Positions 26,695 to 37,500 of a DNA stretch of 64,000 nt are shown here, piece by piece. Numbering within the stretch: the first letter of the stretch is position 1; every line of letters begins with the position of its first letter. A model generated the notes under the pieces. It was not told where the DNA came from. It saw nothing but the letters and a program-made list of their open reading frames with translations, and did no database searches. A program made the position numbers and the translations under genes. This DNA is from Cohnella rhizosphaerae. GTDB taxonomy: Bacteria > Bacillota > Bacilli > Paenibacillales > Paenibacillaceae. The stretch is from contig NZ_JAPDIA010000001.1 of the NCBI RefSeq assembly GCF_029525575.1, forward strand, positions 1-64,000. Reading direction: 5' to 3'.

Positions 26695-29129
26695 TTAGTT
26701 CAGCGGCGCGGGCACCGCGAGCGCTTCGAAGTTTTTGCGCAGCTCTTTGTCCTGGATGATCTCTTTCCAAGGATCTTTGAGGTAGCTGAGCGAAGTCTTG
26801 ATTCGTCCGTGAAGCGCTTTGCGTTCCTCCGGATCCTCCAGCACGGCCTTGATGGCTTCGACGCCGACGCGCTCCACCCATACGGAAGTCCGCTCGCCCC
26901 AAGTCGCGTTCTCTCTATAATATTGAAGGAACGCGCCGCCCCACTCGACGACCTCGTCCTCCGTCTTCACGACGCACAGCAGGTCGGTCGCCCGGACGTG
27001 CACGCCGCCGTTGCCGCCGACGTGGAGCTCCCAGCCGCCGTCGATCGCGACGATGCCGTAATCCTTGATCGTCGCCTCGGCGCAGTTGCGGGGACAGCCG
27101 GATACCGCGAATTTGACCTTGGCCGGCGCGTTCATCCGCTCGAACTCCTTCTCCAGCCGGATGCCCATTCCGATCGCATCCTGCGTACCGAACCGGCAAA
27201 ACGTATTGCCCACGCAAGTTTTGACGGTGCGCAGCATTTTCCCGTATGCGTGGCCCGACGGCATATCGAGGTCCTCCCACATGCCCGGCAGGTCTTCCTT
27301 TTTGACGCCAAAAAAGGTCGAGACGTTGTCCGCCCGTGAACTTGACCAGCGGGACATCGTACTTCTCCGCGACTTCCGCGATTTTCTTCAGCTCCGAGGG
27401 CGTGGTGACGCCGCCGTAGATACGCGGTACGACCGAATAGGTGCCGTCCTTCTGAATGTTGGCGTGATAGCGCTCGTTGGTGAAACGGGATTCCTTCTCG
27501 TCCTTGTAGCGCTCGGGCCACAGCATGCCCATATAATAGTTGAGAGACGGCCGGCATTTGGTGCAGCCTTCAGGCTGCTTCCATTCGAGCGCGAGCATCG
27601 CTTCCTTGATCGTGGCCGGCTCCAGGCGCCGCAGCCCGGCGACGATCTCGTCGCGGTCCAGCGACGTACAGCCGCAGATGCCTTCTTTGACGGCTTCGCC
27701 GGCGCGCTCTCCCGCATAGAGGCCGAGCAGTCCTTCCACGAGCGGCTTGCAGCCGCCGCAGGAGCCGGTTGCCTTGTTGCAGGCTTTGATCTCGCCGACC
27801 GTGGCGCAGCCCTTCGTCTCGATGGCCTCCTTGATCGCGCCCTTGGAGACGCCGTTGCAGCCGCAGACGATCTCGTCGTCGGCCATGCTTTCAAGCCGGC
27901 TCGCGGGAGAAGCGGCCTGGCCGCCGGGGGCGAAGCCGAGCAGCAGCTCTTTTTCCTTGCCCTTGATCGATTCGCCCTTCTTCATGATCGAGAACAGGGA
28001 CGCGCCGTCGGACGTGTCTCCGAACAGCACGGCGCCGACGAGCCGGTCGTTCTCGATGACGAGCTTTTTGTAGACGCCGTCCAGTTCGTCCTGATAACGG
28101 AGCGCGCGCGTGCCCGGCGTCTCCTCGTACTGGCCCGCAGAGAATACGTCGACGCCCGACACCTTGAGCTTGGTGGATGTCATCGAACCCTCGTAGCCTG
28201 CCGTGTCAACGCCGGCGAGCCGCTTGGCCAGCACCGCGCCCTGATCGTACAGCGGCGCGACGAGACCGTAGGCGATCCCTCTGTGCTCCGCGCATTCCCC
28301 GACAGCGTAGACGTTCGGCACGCTCGTCTCCATGTAGTCGTTCACGACGATGCCGCGATTAACCGCCAGGCCGGCGGACTTCGCAAGCGATACGTTCGGC
28401 TTGATCCCGACGGCCATGACGATCAGGTCCGCTTCGACCTCGCTGCCGTCCGTGAAGCGAAGGCCCTTTGCGCGCTTTTTGCCGTAAATGAGCTCGGACT
28501 GCTTGCGCAGCAAAAACTTCATCCCTTGCGCTTCCAGTTCCTTTTGCAGCATTTTGGAAGCCGGTTCGTCCAGTTGGCGATTCATCAGGTTCGGACTGAT
28601 ATGAACGACCGAGACGTCCATACCGAGGTTCAGCAATCCGCGGGCCGCTTCGAGACCGAGCAGGCCGCCGCCAATGACGACGGCGTTCTTGTGAGATCGC
28701 GACGCTTCGAACATCGTCTCGCAGTCCGCGATGTCGCGGAAGCCGATGACGCCCTCTTTGTCGGCGCCCGGCAGCGGAAGCATGAACGGACGCGATCCCG
28801 TCGCCAGGACAAGCGTGTCATAGGCGGCTTCGACGCCTTGATCCGAATACACGATGCGCGCCTCTGTATCGATCCGGGTCACCGTGTGTCCCGCGTGCAG
28901 CGCGATACGGTTTTCCGAATACCACTCCCAGTCGTTGATGACGATATCCTTCAGCTCGGTGCCGCCGGCCAGAACGGAAGACAGCATGATGCGATTGTAG
29001 TTCGGATAGGGCTCGGCGCCGAAAATCGTGATTTCATAAAGCTCCGGGGCCAGCTTCAACAGATGCTCCAAAGCCCGCACGCCCGCCATCCCGTTGCCGA
29101 TCATCACCAGTTTCTTTTTTGTCCGCCAT
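26695..29129 (-). CDS. nirB: NADH-dependent nitrite reductase large subunit (frame broken twice)
   Basis: About 810 residues after repair. Order: FAD domain with VMIGNGMAGVRALEH near 8; NAD-binding AVVIGGGLLGLEAARGL near 150; two BFD-like iron-sulfur modules, VCGCNGVSKGAI with CNKATGSCGGCKPL, then CGCTSLDRDEI with CTKCRPSLNYY; and a C-terminal siroheme/[4Fe-4S] sulfite-nitrite reductase domain whose ligands lie in CVGNTFCRFGTQDA and SGCPRNCAEA. It reduces nitrite to ammonium in the cytosol. Six T at 29115-29120 break the N terminus (five give MADKKKLVMIGNG); six A at 27310-27315 break GQRLDLFGVKKEDL. Both repairs are needed for one 810-residue frame. It is first in the operon, behind an ANTAR-type leader. 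Confidence 0.95.
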
Positions 29130-29169
29130 GTTCGCGTTTCCCCCGTTTCGGATATCTCGTTAGAAACTC

Positions 29170-29262
29170 AAAAAGCCTGCCTCGCGGCACGGGAAACGAA
29201 AATCTCCCATGACACGAAAGCAGGCTCCATTGCCGCTTCAGCCGAATACGCCATTGTATTCG
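29170..29262 (-). ncRNA. two-hairpin ANTAR-type antitermination leader of the nirB operon
   Basis: Reading the minus strand 5' to 3': hairpin 1 (29243-29262) is CGAATAC, loop AATGGC, GTATTCG; hairpin 2 (29219-29237) is AGCGGC, loop AATGGA, GCC-T-GCT with one bulge. Both hexaloops have A at position 1 and G at position 4, the known ANTAR target signature, with a 5-base linker. A terminator (29175-29225, then T5 at 29170-29174) follows; its 5' arm GCCTGC is the 3' arm of hairpin 2, so the two structures exclude each other. The terminator stem continues for about a dozen pairs (CGTGTCATGGGA against TCCCGTGCCGCG). Control by the ANTAR protein at 29438 is inferred. Confidence 0.88.
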
Positions 29263-29277
29263 CGATTGATTAACCCG

Positions 29278-29306
29278 AATATATTATGAAACGATCGACG
29301 TGTCAA
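29278..29306 (-). promoter_or_regulatory. promoter of the nirB operon
   Basis: TTGACA (29301-29306) and TATATT (29278-29283) with a 17-base spacer on the minus strand; the predicted start near 29271 lies just ahead of leader hairpin 1. Confidence 0.82.
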
Positions 29307-29317
29307 TATATATAACA
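29301..29317. promoter_or_regulatory. GlnR/TnrA-type nitrogen-control box
   Basis: TGTCA, seven bases (ATATATA), TAACA: an exact match to the TGTNA-N7-TNACA consensus. It overlaps the nirB -35 hexamer. Consensus identity is seen; which regulator binds and whether it activates or represses is inferred. Confidence 0.8.
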
Positions 29318-29437
29318 TGAAAAAATGAAATATCTTTTCGCTCGACACTCCTCTTTCTTTTGTGTTATAAAAAAGTAACGAAGAAAATGTGTCGCCTTCC
29401 TTTAGGAATGGCGAACCGATAGGAGAGGGGGGCGTCG

Positions 29438-30061
29438 ATGCGTTCATTGCTCGTTGTTCATAACCATCCGACTGCCGCCGAGCGGCTCGAATCCGCAGCT
29501 TCGAGGCAGCAGCTCCCGGAAGCCGTCATGCGCGCGGCCGGTTATACCGTAGCGACGGCGCGGGGGGAAGAACAGGCGCGCCAGCGAATCGCGGAAGCCG
29601 ACGCCTTGATCCTCGATCTGCCCATCCCGGATATCGAAGCCTGGAGCCGAAGCGTACTCGATTGGAAAGTCGTGCCGATCCTGTGGTGGTGCAGCGAAGC
29701 GACCGCGACGCTGTCCGTCGAAGCCTGCGAGGACGGCGTGATGGCCGACGGCGTGCTTAGCGCATCGATGCGGCCTACGGACATTCATTGGACGCTTCAG
29801 TTCGGCGCCAAGCAATGTTTCGAGCGCCAGCAGTGGCATCTCGAACGCCGACAGCTGCTCGCCAAGATCGAAGAGCGCAAATGGATCGACATGGCCAAGG
29901 GCATTTTGTGCGAAGTGAAGAACATTACCGAGACCGAGGCCTACGACATCCTGCGCAAGCAAGCGATGAACGAACGCAAACGGCTCGTCGACGTCGCGAC
30001 CTCCATCGTCAATGTCTACAATCTGCTGCAAGAGCAAAAACAAGGGAGGACGAAGCGATGA
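29438..30061 (+). CDS. ANTAR-domain RNA-binding antiterminator with degenerate receiver domain
   Basis: A 207-residue protein. The N-terminal part (about 1-120) has receiver-like topology, with ADALILDLPIPDIEAW holding an Asp at the phospho-acceptor position, but the usual acidic pair near residue 8 is replaced (LLVVHNHP), so phosphorylation is doubtful. A coiled-coil linker leads to the ANTAR domain (about 145-200), with ERKWIDMAKGILCEVKNITE and EAYDILRKQAMNERKRLVDVA. ANTAR proteins bind paired hexaloop hairpins in leader RNAs and prevent termination. Exactly such a leader lies in front of the divergent nirB. The downstream gene starts within its stop codon (ATGA). Confidence 0.9.
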   Translation: MRSLLVVHNHPTAAERLESAASRQQLPEAVMRAAGYTVATARGEEQARQRIAEADALILDLPIPDIEAWSRSVLDWKVVPILWWCSEATATLSVEACEDGVMADGVLSASMRPTDIHWTLQFGAKQCFERQQWHLERRQLLAKIEERKWIDMAKGILCEVKNITETEAYDILRKQAMNERKRLVDVATSIVNVYNLLQEQKQGRTKR

Positions 30062-31117
30062 TCCAGCTGCTTAAGGAAGTCGCCCGCGGCAAGCGCGGCG
30101 CCCGCGACCTGACCTACGACGAAGCCGTTCTGGCGGCGGAAGCCATCCTGACGCAGGAAGCGACGCCGGCGCAGACCGGCGCCTTTTTTTATCGCGGAGC
30201 GCATTAAAATGGAAAGCGTCGACGAGCTCGAGGCGTTCGTCCGGGTATCGCGCGAGCACGCGCGCCGCGCCGAGGGCCTCGGCATCGGCCTGGATTGCGC
30301 AGGGCCTTACGACGGCCGCAAAACGTCCTTTTACGCGACGTTTCCGACCGCCTTCCTGCTCGCGGCGGCCGGCGTGCCGACCGCATTGCACGGGACAGCC
30401 TCCCTTCCGCCCAAATGGGGCATCACGCTGCAGGATATCGTCTCGTGCGTCGGCATTCGAGCGGCAGACTTGACGCCCGAGCGGTCGCTGCTCGCTCTCG
30501 AGCGGTCCGGCGTGTTTTTCGCGTCTACCGAAGCGTGGTGTCCGCCGCTCGGCCGGCTGCGCCAGATTCGCGAGGAGCTTGGCATGCGCACGGTGCTCAA
30601 CAGCGCGGAAAAGCTGCTCGATCTTGGCATGTCGCCGCGCATCGTATTCGGCGTTTACCATAACACCGTGTTCGACCGGCTCGCCAGGCTGTTCATCAAG
30701 CTCGGCTACGAGCAGGCGCTTATCGTCCAGGGCGCGGAAGGTTCGGAAGATTTGCACATCAACCGCCCGACCCGAGCTTATTTGGTGGAAAACGGCGAGT
30801 TCCGTCTGCAAATCTTCGATCCCGAAACTTACGGCATCGACGCCGAGCCGCCTGAGCGGACATGGACGCCCGCGGATCAGCTGGCCGTCGCGGAGGCGGT
30901 GCTTCGCGGAGATGCCGATCTGGCATACACGAACCAGGTGCTGTTCAACGGCGCCGTCCGGCTGCACCTGGCCGGGAAGGCCGAGTCGGTCGAGCAAGGG
31001 CTTTACGCCTGCAAGGCGCTGCTCGACGGCGGCGAGGCGCTGGCAACGTATCAGAGCTGGAGGACGGCGCTGCTCGAGCCAATGGGCACGACGCCCGAGG
31101 CGGCGGCTTCGCGCTGA
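30058..31117 (+). CDS. TrpD2/YbiB-like anthranilate phosphoribosyltransferase-fold protein (frame broken once)
   Basis: About 352 residues after repair. An N-terminal helical domain (LLKEVARGKRGARDLTYDEAVLAAEAIL) is followed by a phosphoribosyltransferase class IV fold. The catalytic GTGGD loop of true TrpD is absent; the equivalent region reads LDCAGPYDGRKTSFYATF, as in the TrpD2 (YbiB) group, members of which bind nucleic acid rather than make tryptophan precursors. Seven T at 30184-30190 break the frame; six give GAFFIAERIKMES. Its ATG overlaps the ANTAR gene stop, so both are made together. There are no other trp genes nearby. A role in nitrogen regulation with the ANTAR protein is a hypothesis. 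Confidence 0.8.
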
Positions 31118-31128
31118 GTAGCCGCGGG

Positions 31129-31183
31129 ACAAAGAGACGCTCCTTTTTCCGGTTGCCGGAGGAAGGAGCGTCTCTTTGTCTTT
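31129..31183 (+). terminator. long inverted repeat/terminator after the TrpD2-like gene
   Basis: GACAAAGAGACGCTCCTT pairs with the mirrored segment ending CTCTTTGTC, around a CCGG-TTG-CCGG tip. It lies 12 bases after the stop codon. Confidence 0.82.
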
Positions 31184-31230
31184 AGAGCGGCAGATTGGGC
31201 GCATCCGCCTGTTATAGGAATGGCGATGGC

Positions 31231-31510
31231 CTGTAGAGTAGCTTTTTGCCCTTACAGCATCATTTGGTCGTGGCACGAGCCTGTAGAGTAACTTTTTGCC
31301 CCTACAGCATCATCTGGGTCGTAGCGCGAGCCTGTAGAGTAACTTTTTGCCCCTACAGCATCATCTGGGTCGTGGCGCGAGCCTGTAGAGTAACTTTTTG
31401 CCCCTACAGCATCATCTGGGTCGTAGCGCGAGCCTGTAGAGTAACTTTTTGCCTTTAAGGCATCATCTGGGTCGTGGCGCGAGCCTGTAGAGTAACTTTT
31501 TGCCCTAACC
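31231..31510. repeat. array D: six tandem units of 50-51 bp with CTGTAG...CTACAG palindromes
   Basis: Units start at 31231, 31281, 31332, 31383, 31434 and 31485. Each begins CTGTAGAGTAACTTTTTGCC and closes with CTACAG in the central copies, giving a 6-bp stem, then an almost invariant CATCATCTGGGTCGTRGCGC. The first, fifth and last units are degenerate at the 3' arm. All six frames are open across the array because the unit is a multiple of three, so long frames here are not evidence of coding. It sits between converging 3' ends. Confidence 0.95.
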
Positions 31511-31543
31511 GGCACCTTCTGGACCGGTCCGGCACGTGCGGAA

Positions 31544-31589
31544 ATGGGTGAATCGCCTGCTCAACGGCAGACGATTCACCCATCTTTTT
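31544..31589 (+). terminator. hairpin between array D and the SLH protein gene
   Basis: ATGGGTGAATCG pairs with CGATTCACCCAT (12 bp), followed on the plus strand by CTTTTTATT. The minus-strand SLH gene ends at its foot, so it may also terminate that gene. Confidence 0.78.
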
Positions 31590-34500
31590 ATTGACCGCGC
31601 GCGTAGACGCGGTACAATAGCACGGCCGCCTCCGCGCGGGTCAGCTCGCCCTGCGGCCGCAGCTTGCCGCCGGCGCCTTGCAGCAGGCCGGCGCCCACGA
31701 GCGCCGCGAGATCGGGTCTCGCGTACGCGGCCGCATCGGATGCGTCGGCGAACGCCGCCAGCGCCGCGGCGTCGCCGTCAGGCAGTCCCGCGCCTGTGCC
31801 GCGGAGCGCGCGAGCGACCAGCGCCGCCGCTTCCTGGCGGCTGACCGCGCCGCCCGGCCGGAACCGGCCGTCGCCGGAGCCGCCGGCGATGCCGAGCGCC
31901 GCGCCGATGCGAACGGCGTCGGCATAGTACGCGCCTGCCGCCACGTCCGCAAACTTGGCGGCTCCGTCGTTCTGACCTGCAGCCGCGTTCGCGTCACCCG
32001 TCTGCTCGTTCAATTCGAGCATCCGTACGAGCAGCAGCAGGAAGTCCGCGCGGCTCACCTGCGCGCCAGGGTCGAAATGGCGCCCGTCGCGTCCCTCCGC
32101 GATGCCGCGAGCCGCCAGCGCCTCGACGGCTTCGCGCGCCCACTCGGCCCGGCCGAGATCGTCGAAGCGCCGGTCGACATAAGCGACCGCGTATTCGCTG
32201 AAATGCGTCGTCCGGAAAGTCATGACGCCATGCGCCGCGTCATATCGTCCGCTGACGACCGGGTGCGCCATCCCTTGTGCGTCGATGTAGCGGATCGTCA
32301 GCTTACCAGGTTGTGCGGCTTCGCTCGATGCAGGCGTGTACGGGACGGAGATGACGGCAGGCGATTTGCCGTTGCTCCAGGAGATCGGCTTGCCGCCGGA
32401 CACCAGCGACACGTCGATGGCCGGACGTTCGCCGACTAGCGCCCGCAGCTCCCCGCTCCAAGCCTTCCGATCGGCCGCCTCCACGATTAACGTCACCTTA
32501 CCTTCCGTCACGCCCGCCAACGCGCCGCCGCTAAGCATATCGCCGGTCGCAATGACTGAACCGATCGGCGTGAAAAGCTCAAGCCGTCGGGCGGCACCGC
32601 CCTCCGCCAGCGCGCTCGCAGGCAGCTCGACCGCATAGCCGGATGCCCCGGACACGCCGGACAGTACGATCTTGACCAGCTTAACGCCATCATTGCCGTA
32701 AGCCTGGGCCAACGCGTCCGCTCCGACCGAAGCTCGCGCGATACCGCTTGCCGCATCAAGCGTTGCCGCCGGCGTGAGCGTGACCGTCCCGGCTGCCGGC
32801 GTCGGTGTCGGCGATGCGGTCGGTCCATTTGTCGCGGGCGGAGGCGTAGGCGTCGGTGTCGGCGTAGGCTGCCCGCCCTCCTCCTCCAATGCATCCAGCT
32901 CCGCGGCGAGCGCCGTCCGATCCGCGCCCTCCGGCAGCAGCGCCACGAAGCCGCGCGCCGCGTCGATCGACGTTGCGTCCTTCTTCGCCTTTGCCTCGTT
33001 CACGGCCGCCTGGGCCGAAGGCAGCGACCATTCGCTGAAGCCTGCCGTCCAGCAAATACAAGTCGCCGAACAGCGTAAAGTCCTTGCTTGCGCCGATGCC
33101 CTGATTGTATTCCATGTAGCCTTCGCGTCCGCTGCCGTCGTTCTCGTTCAGGAGCAGCGTGAACCCGAGCGCAGCCTGCGGGTCAAAGTCAAAACCCGCG
33201 CCGTGCAACTGGTCCAGCGGCATCGCGATCGCATACCGCGTCGCGCCCGCTTCCGCGTCGCGGGTCACCGTCGCTTCGACGTCCGCGCCGAGCGCGCCCG
33301 TCTGCAAACCATCCGGCGCCTTCCAGCGCCACTTGACGACGCTGCCGTCGTCGCGCAAGGCGAAGCCCAGCTCGCTTACCTGCTTGCTCGCCGCGCCGGC
33401 CCCTCGATTCAGGTCGATGCCGAGCTGAATGCTGTCGCCCTGCCAAATATCGCCGCCGCCGTAGGACTGCTTGTGAACGTCGTCCCTCACAATAATGTCG
33501 AAGTACAGCTTTTCGTCATCCCAAGCGACGCCCGCGTCGGCGCTCAGATCCGCCGCGCCGGATCGTCCGCCGCCGGCGTATTCGTCCTGCGCGGACAGAT
33601 CGATCCGCGGCGCATCCGATGTGTCACCCGTCATAGAACCGCCGAACGTCTGCGCGAGCTTCACCGAAGACAGATACGTCCTGCCGTCGTCCAGCGTCAC
33701 TTTGAACTTCAGCGAAGCGGCCGCCAGGTACGGCAGGTCGATCGCCGTGCTGTCTCCGTAAGCAACGCCCGCAAACCGGATCGGCTTCAGCAGCGCAGCA
33801 TAAGCCGAAGGCTGCACGAGCTCGATCTTGCCGGACAGCGCCGCCGAATCGGTCGCGTTGGACAGAACCAGCTTCGCGTTCGAACGCTCTTTGTGCGCCG
33901 GGTCGAGCGCCGTCTTTTCAAGCCTCAACGCCACCGGTACAAGGTTGGAGCCGCCGACCTTGACGCCGGCTTCGTTGACGAGCTGGAGGCCGCCCTTGAA
34001 CAAATTGTTCGTGATCGTCATCCGCTCGATATCCGGTCCCGCGTACACATGCGTCGTGCGCGGCTGCTGGAAGTAAGAATCGTAAAGCGCGACGTCGCCG
34101 CCGAGCGCATTGATTCCCTTTTCGCCGACCGTCGTGAAGTTGCTCTGCTGCATCCGCAGCCGTCCCGAACGGATATCGACCGAACGCGACGTATCGCCCC
34201 ACATCGAGGTGTTGAAAAACCGCGCGGTCGCGTCGAAGCCGTCCTCCAGCGTAATGTAAACCTTGTCGGTCGAGCTCATCGACACGAGCTCCGTGTTGAC
34301 GAACGTCAAGCCCCCCTTCGCCGGCGCCCTCCAGATAAACGCCCTTCTTGCTCCCGTCGGTACCGTGGCCGAGCACGGTCGCGACCGGCGCGCCGCCGCT
34401 CTCCGAGGCGAAGTGGATGCCGTACTGGGAGCCGTAGACGAACGTGTTGAAGATCGTCTCCCCGTCGACATGTCCGATGCGGAACGCGTCCAGATGCTCC

Positions 34501-37500
34501 TTCTGGTAGCTCCATACCTTGTCGAAGTCGGCGTCCGTGGACGGATGGTTCGGGTAGTTGTTGCGTCCGTAATAATGCGGGTTGAACTGCACGTTGCGCA
34601 TGAAGCCGCCTTCGGCGCCGCCGCCGAGATAGATGCCCTCCCTGAGCGGAGAGCCCGCTACGTAGTCGATATAATGGCCGCTCGTGTCGTAGGTGCCAAA
34701 GTCGATGCCCTGATAGGAATTGATCAGCGTCGTATCGATCGCGTAAACGCCGTGCCCCTCGCCGCGGATCGTCCAGGCGTAAGGCTTGACGTTGTTCCAG
34801 TCCTGCTCGTCATAGTAGACCGACAAGCCGCGTACGCCCGCGAAAGCCTTCAGCGTGATCAGCGCGGTCGCGCCTTCCGGCGCCCCCTGGCCGTAGCGGG
34901 TGAACAGCACCGTGCCGCCGCCGATCGTATGGTGCGGCACGTCCCAGGAGCCGCGCAGCTCGACGCCCGAAGGCACCGACAGCGGCGAGTCGACGCGGTA
35001 GATGCCCGCCGGCAAATACACGGTGCCGCCGCCTGCGCCGCCCGCTGCGTCCAGCGCCTGCTGGATCGCGGCCGAAGCGTCAATCGCGCCGGCCCGGTCG
35101 GCATTGTACGGCTCGGCCGTCGCGTCGAACAGTTGCCGGTTCGCCGGCTTGGGCCTGGCCGCCGTGTCGGTCGGGATCTCGCCGGGCAGCCGTTCGAGCG
35201 TATAACTCGCGTTGTGCGTGACGTTAACCTCCGCAGCCTGGCTATCGTCCGTCACCTGCAGACTGCCGTCCAAGCCCGAATTCACCGCGTTCAGCGACTG
35301 CGCCGCGCCCGTCAGCTTGACCTGCTTCGCCGCGCTCGCGAAGATCGATTGCCCGAGGATCAGCGATCCGCCGCCAAGCTCGATCGCATAGCGGCCGTTC
35401 GCTTCGTCCCATCCCTCGAACGTCCCGTTTTCGAAAGACAGCACGCCGCTGCCCTCGCTGACGACCGCGCTTCCGCCGCTGCCGTCGACCTGGACCTCCT
35501 GGAATTGCGCGATCGCGTGAAAGCCCGCGGTCGCGTAGATCGCGGCCGGCGAGCCGCCGACGCCCGCCGCGAAGCTGCTGCGCGTCACCAGCAGTCCGTA
35601 ATCGTTGACGCCTTCGATCTTCAGCCCGATCCGGCTGTCGCTCACATGAACGTCGTACAGCTGCGCGTTCGCCGTCTCGGCGGAGCCGGTGCGCGTCGTC
35701 ACCCGCATGCCGTTGTCGAAGCCCGACAGGCGAATGTCCGACATGTACTCCCAGTCGGAACGGCCCATCACGATGCCTTCGGCGTGCGTCGTCGTATAGG
35801 CGCGCACCTGCCCCGCGTCCGGCGCGCCCGCCAGCCCCGATGTCGCCCAATAGGACGGCGCGAGCCGGATGCCTTCAAGCCTGCCGATATCGGTCGTGAA
35901 ATCAAGGAAGATACCGGTATGAAGCACGGTGCCGAACAGGTTTTTCACATAGTGGAGCTCGTTCCATTCCGGTCCGATCTTGATGCCGCCATAGCTGTTG
36001 ACCAGCGTGATGTTCGCCATCGTCGCGCTGTCGCCCGGCAGCTGCTCGAACGTCCACGGGTACGCCGCAGGCGCATCGATGGACTGCTCCGGATACCACA
36101 CCGACAGGTTCGTGACGCCGCTCACCGGCTGCAGTTGGATAAAGCTCTCGCCGTCCGCCTGTCCCCGTCCGCCGTAGGCCGCCAGGACGGTGCCTTTGAC
36201 CTGTCCGCCCGCCGCGTCCGGGCTGATCCAGTCGCCGCGCAGCGTCACGCCGGTCGGCACGTTCAGATGACCGTTCAGCCGGTAGGTGCCGGCAGGCGCG
36301 AACACGACGCCGCCGCCGTTGCCGCCGGCCGCATCGAGCGCCGCCTGGAACGCGGCGGTATCGTCGCTGGCGCCGTCGGCCTTCGCGCCGAAGTCGAGGA
36401 CGCTGAAGTCCGCGATCACGACGTCATCCGTCGCGAACTGCGTATCGTACACCTTCGTCTGCGTCGCCGTCGACGACCGCGCGACCTTTTTTGACCGATA
36501 CGCGCGCCACGGTCAGATCCGGATTATTTTCCGGATTGCCGCCGCCGCTGATGCCGATACGGAAGTCCGAGCCGTTCGTCCGGTTGGCGAACTTGGCGTC
36601 GATGAGCTTAAAGGTCTTTGTCTTCCACTGTCCGCTGTTGCCGTACGTGAACAGCGGCGCGTCTTTAAATGCCGCCGACAGCGCGTCGTACTGCAGCACG
36701 AAGCTGCCGCCGCCTTGGTCCAGGTACTCCACGGTCACGTAGACGTCCTTGTCCGCATTGTCGTACAAATAGGCGTCGTCCACGTTCATGTACAAATAAA
36801 GCGTGCGGTCGCCCGGCGCGCCGCGATTCGTTTTCCAGTAACCCTTGCCGTCCAGCGTCCCCTTCACGAGACCGGACTCGTTGTCCCCGCCACGTCCGGC
36901 GATGCCGTCCTCGATCGCCGTCTCGCCGAGCGCGATGCTCGCTTCGTCCGCCGCGGCCGCCTTCAACGTCTTGGTGACGACGACCTTCGCGAGCTTCAGC
37001 TCCGCATTGGTCTGCCAGCTCGCGCCGCCGCCTTCGATGCCGAGACGGAAGTCCGACCCGCCCGTCCGGTTCGCGAAGTTCGCGTCGGACAGCTTGAACG
37101 TATGCGACTTCCAGGCGCCCGCATCGCCGTAGCTGAATAGCGGCGCGTCCTTGAAGCCGTTGCCTTCGCCCTGCGCGTCATACTGCAGGACGAGCTTGCC
37201 GCCGCCCGCATCGTAATAATCGACCGTCACTTCGACGTCGTACGCCGCCATGTTGACGGAGTAGCCGTCGTCGACGTTCATGTAGAAATACAAAATCCGC
37301 TTGCTCTCGTCGTCCGCGGACCGGTTCGTTTGCCAGTATGCGCGGCCGTCCAGCTCTCCCGCGACAAGCCCCGCCGGATCTCCGTCTCCGGGCCGCGCGG
37401 AGATGCCATTCTCATCCGGCACGTCTCCGAGCAAGATGCTAACGCTTTCATTTCCCGACAAATCACCCGCCGGAATCTCCGCGGCGCTTGCCCGCCCCTG

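Noticed and set aside
27065..29212. 715-codon plus-strand open frame opposite nirB
   Set aside because: It is the antisense of a GC-rich coding sequence. The nirB strand carries all expected cofactor motifs, while this frame has only Arg/Leu/Asp-rich low-information sequence.
30058..31117. Tryptophan-pathway trpD
   Set aside because: The GTGGD catalytic loop is absent, no other trp gene is adjacent, and the gene is coupled to an ANTAR regulator in a nitrogen cluster.
31231..31510. CRISPR array
   Set aside because: Spacers between the palindromes are conserved rather than unique, and no cas gene is present in the window.
31246..31515. Repetitive peptides over array D on both strands
   Set aside because: The 51-bp unit is a multiple of three, so open frames are automatic. 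The hairpin structure and intergenic position argue against coding.
34263..36494. 743-codon plus-strand open frame opposite the SLH protein
   Set aside because: Antisense shadow in GC-rich repeat-like coding sequence; composition is Arg/Ala/Val-rich with no motif.
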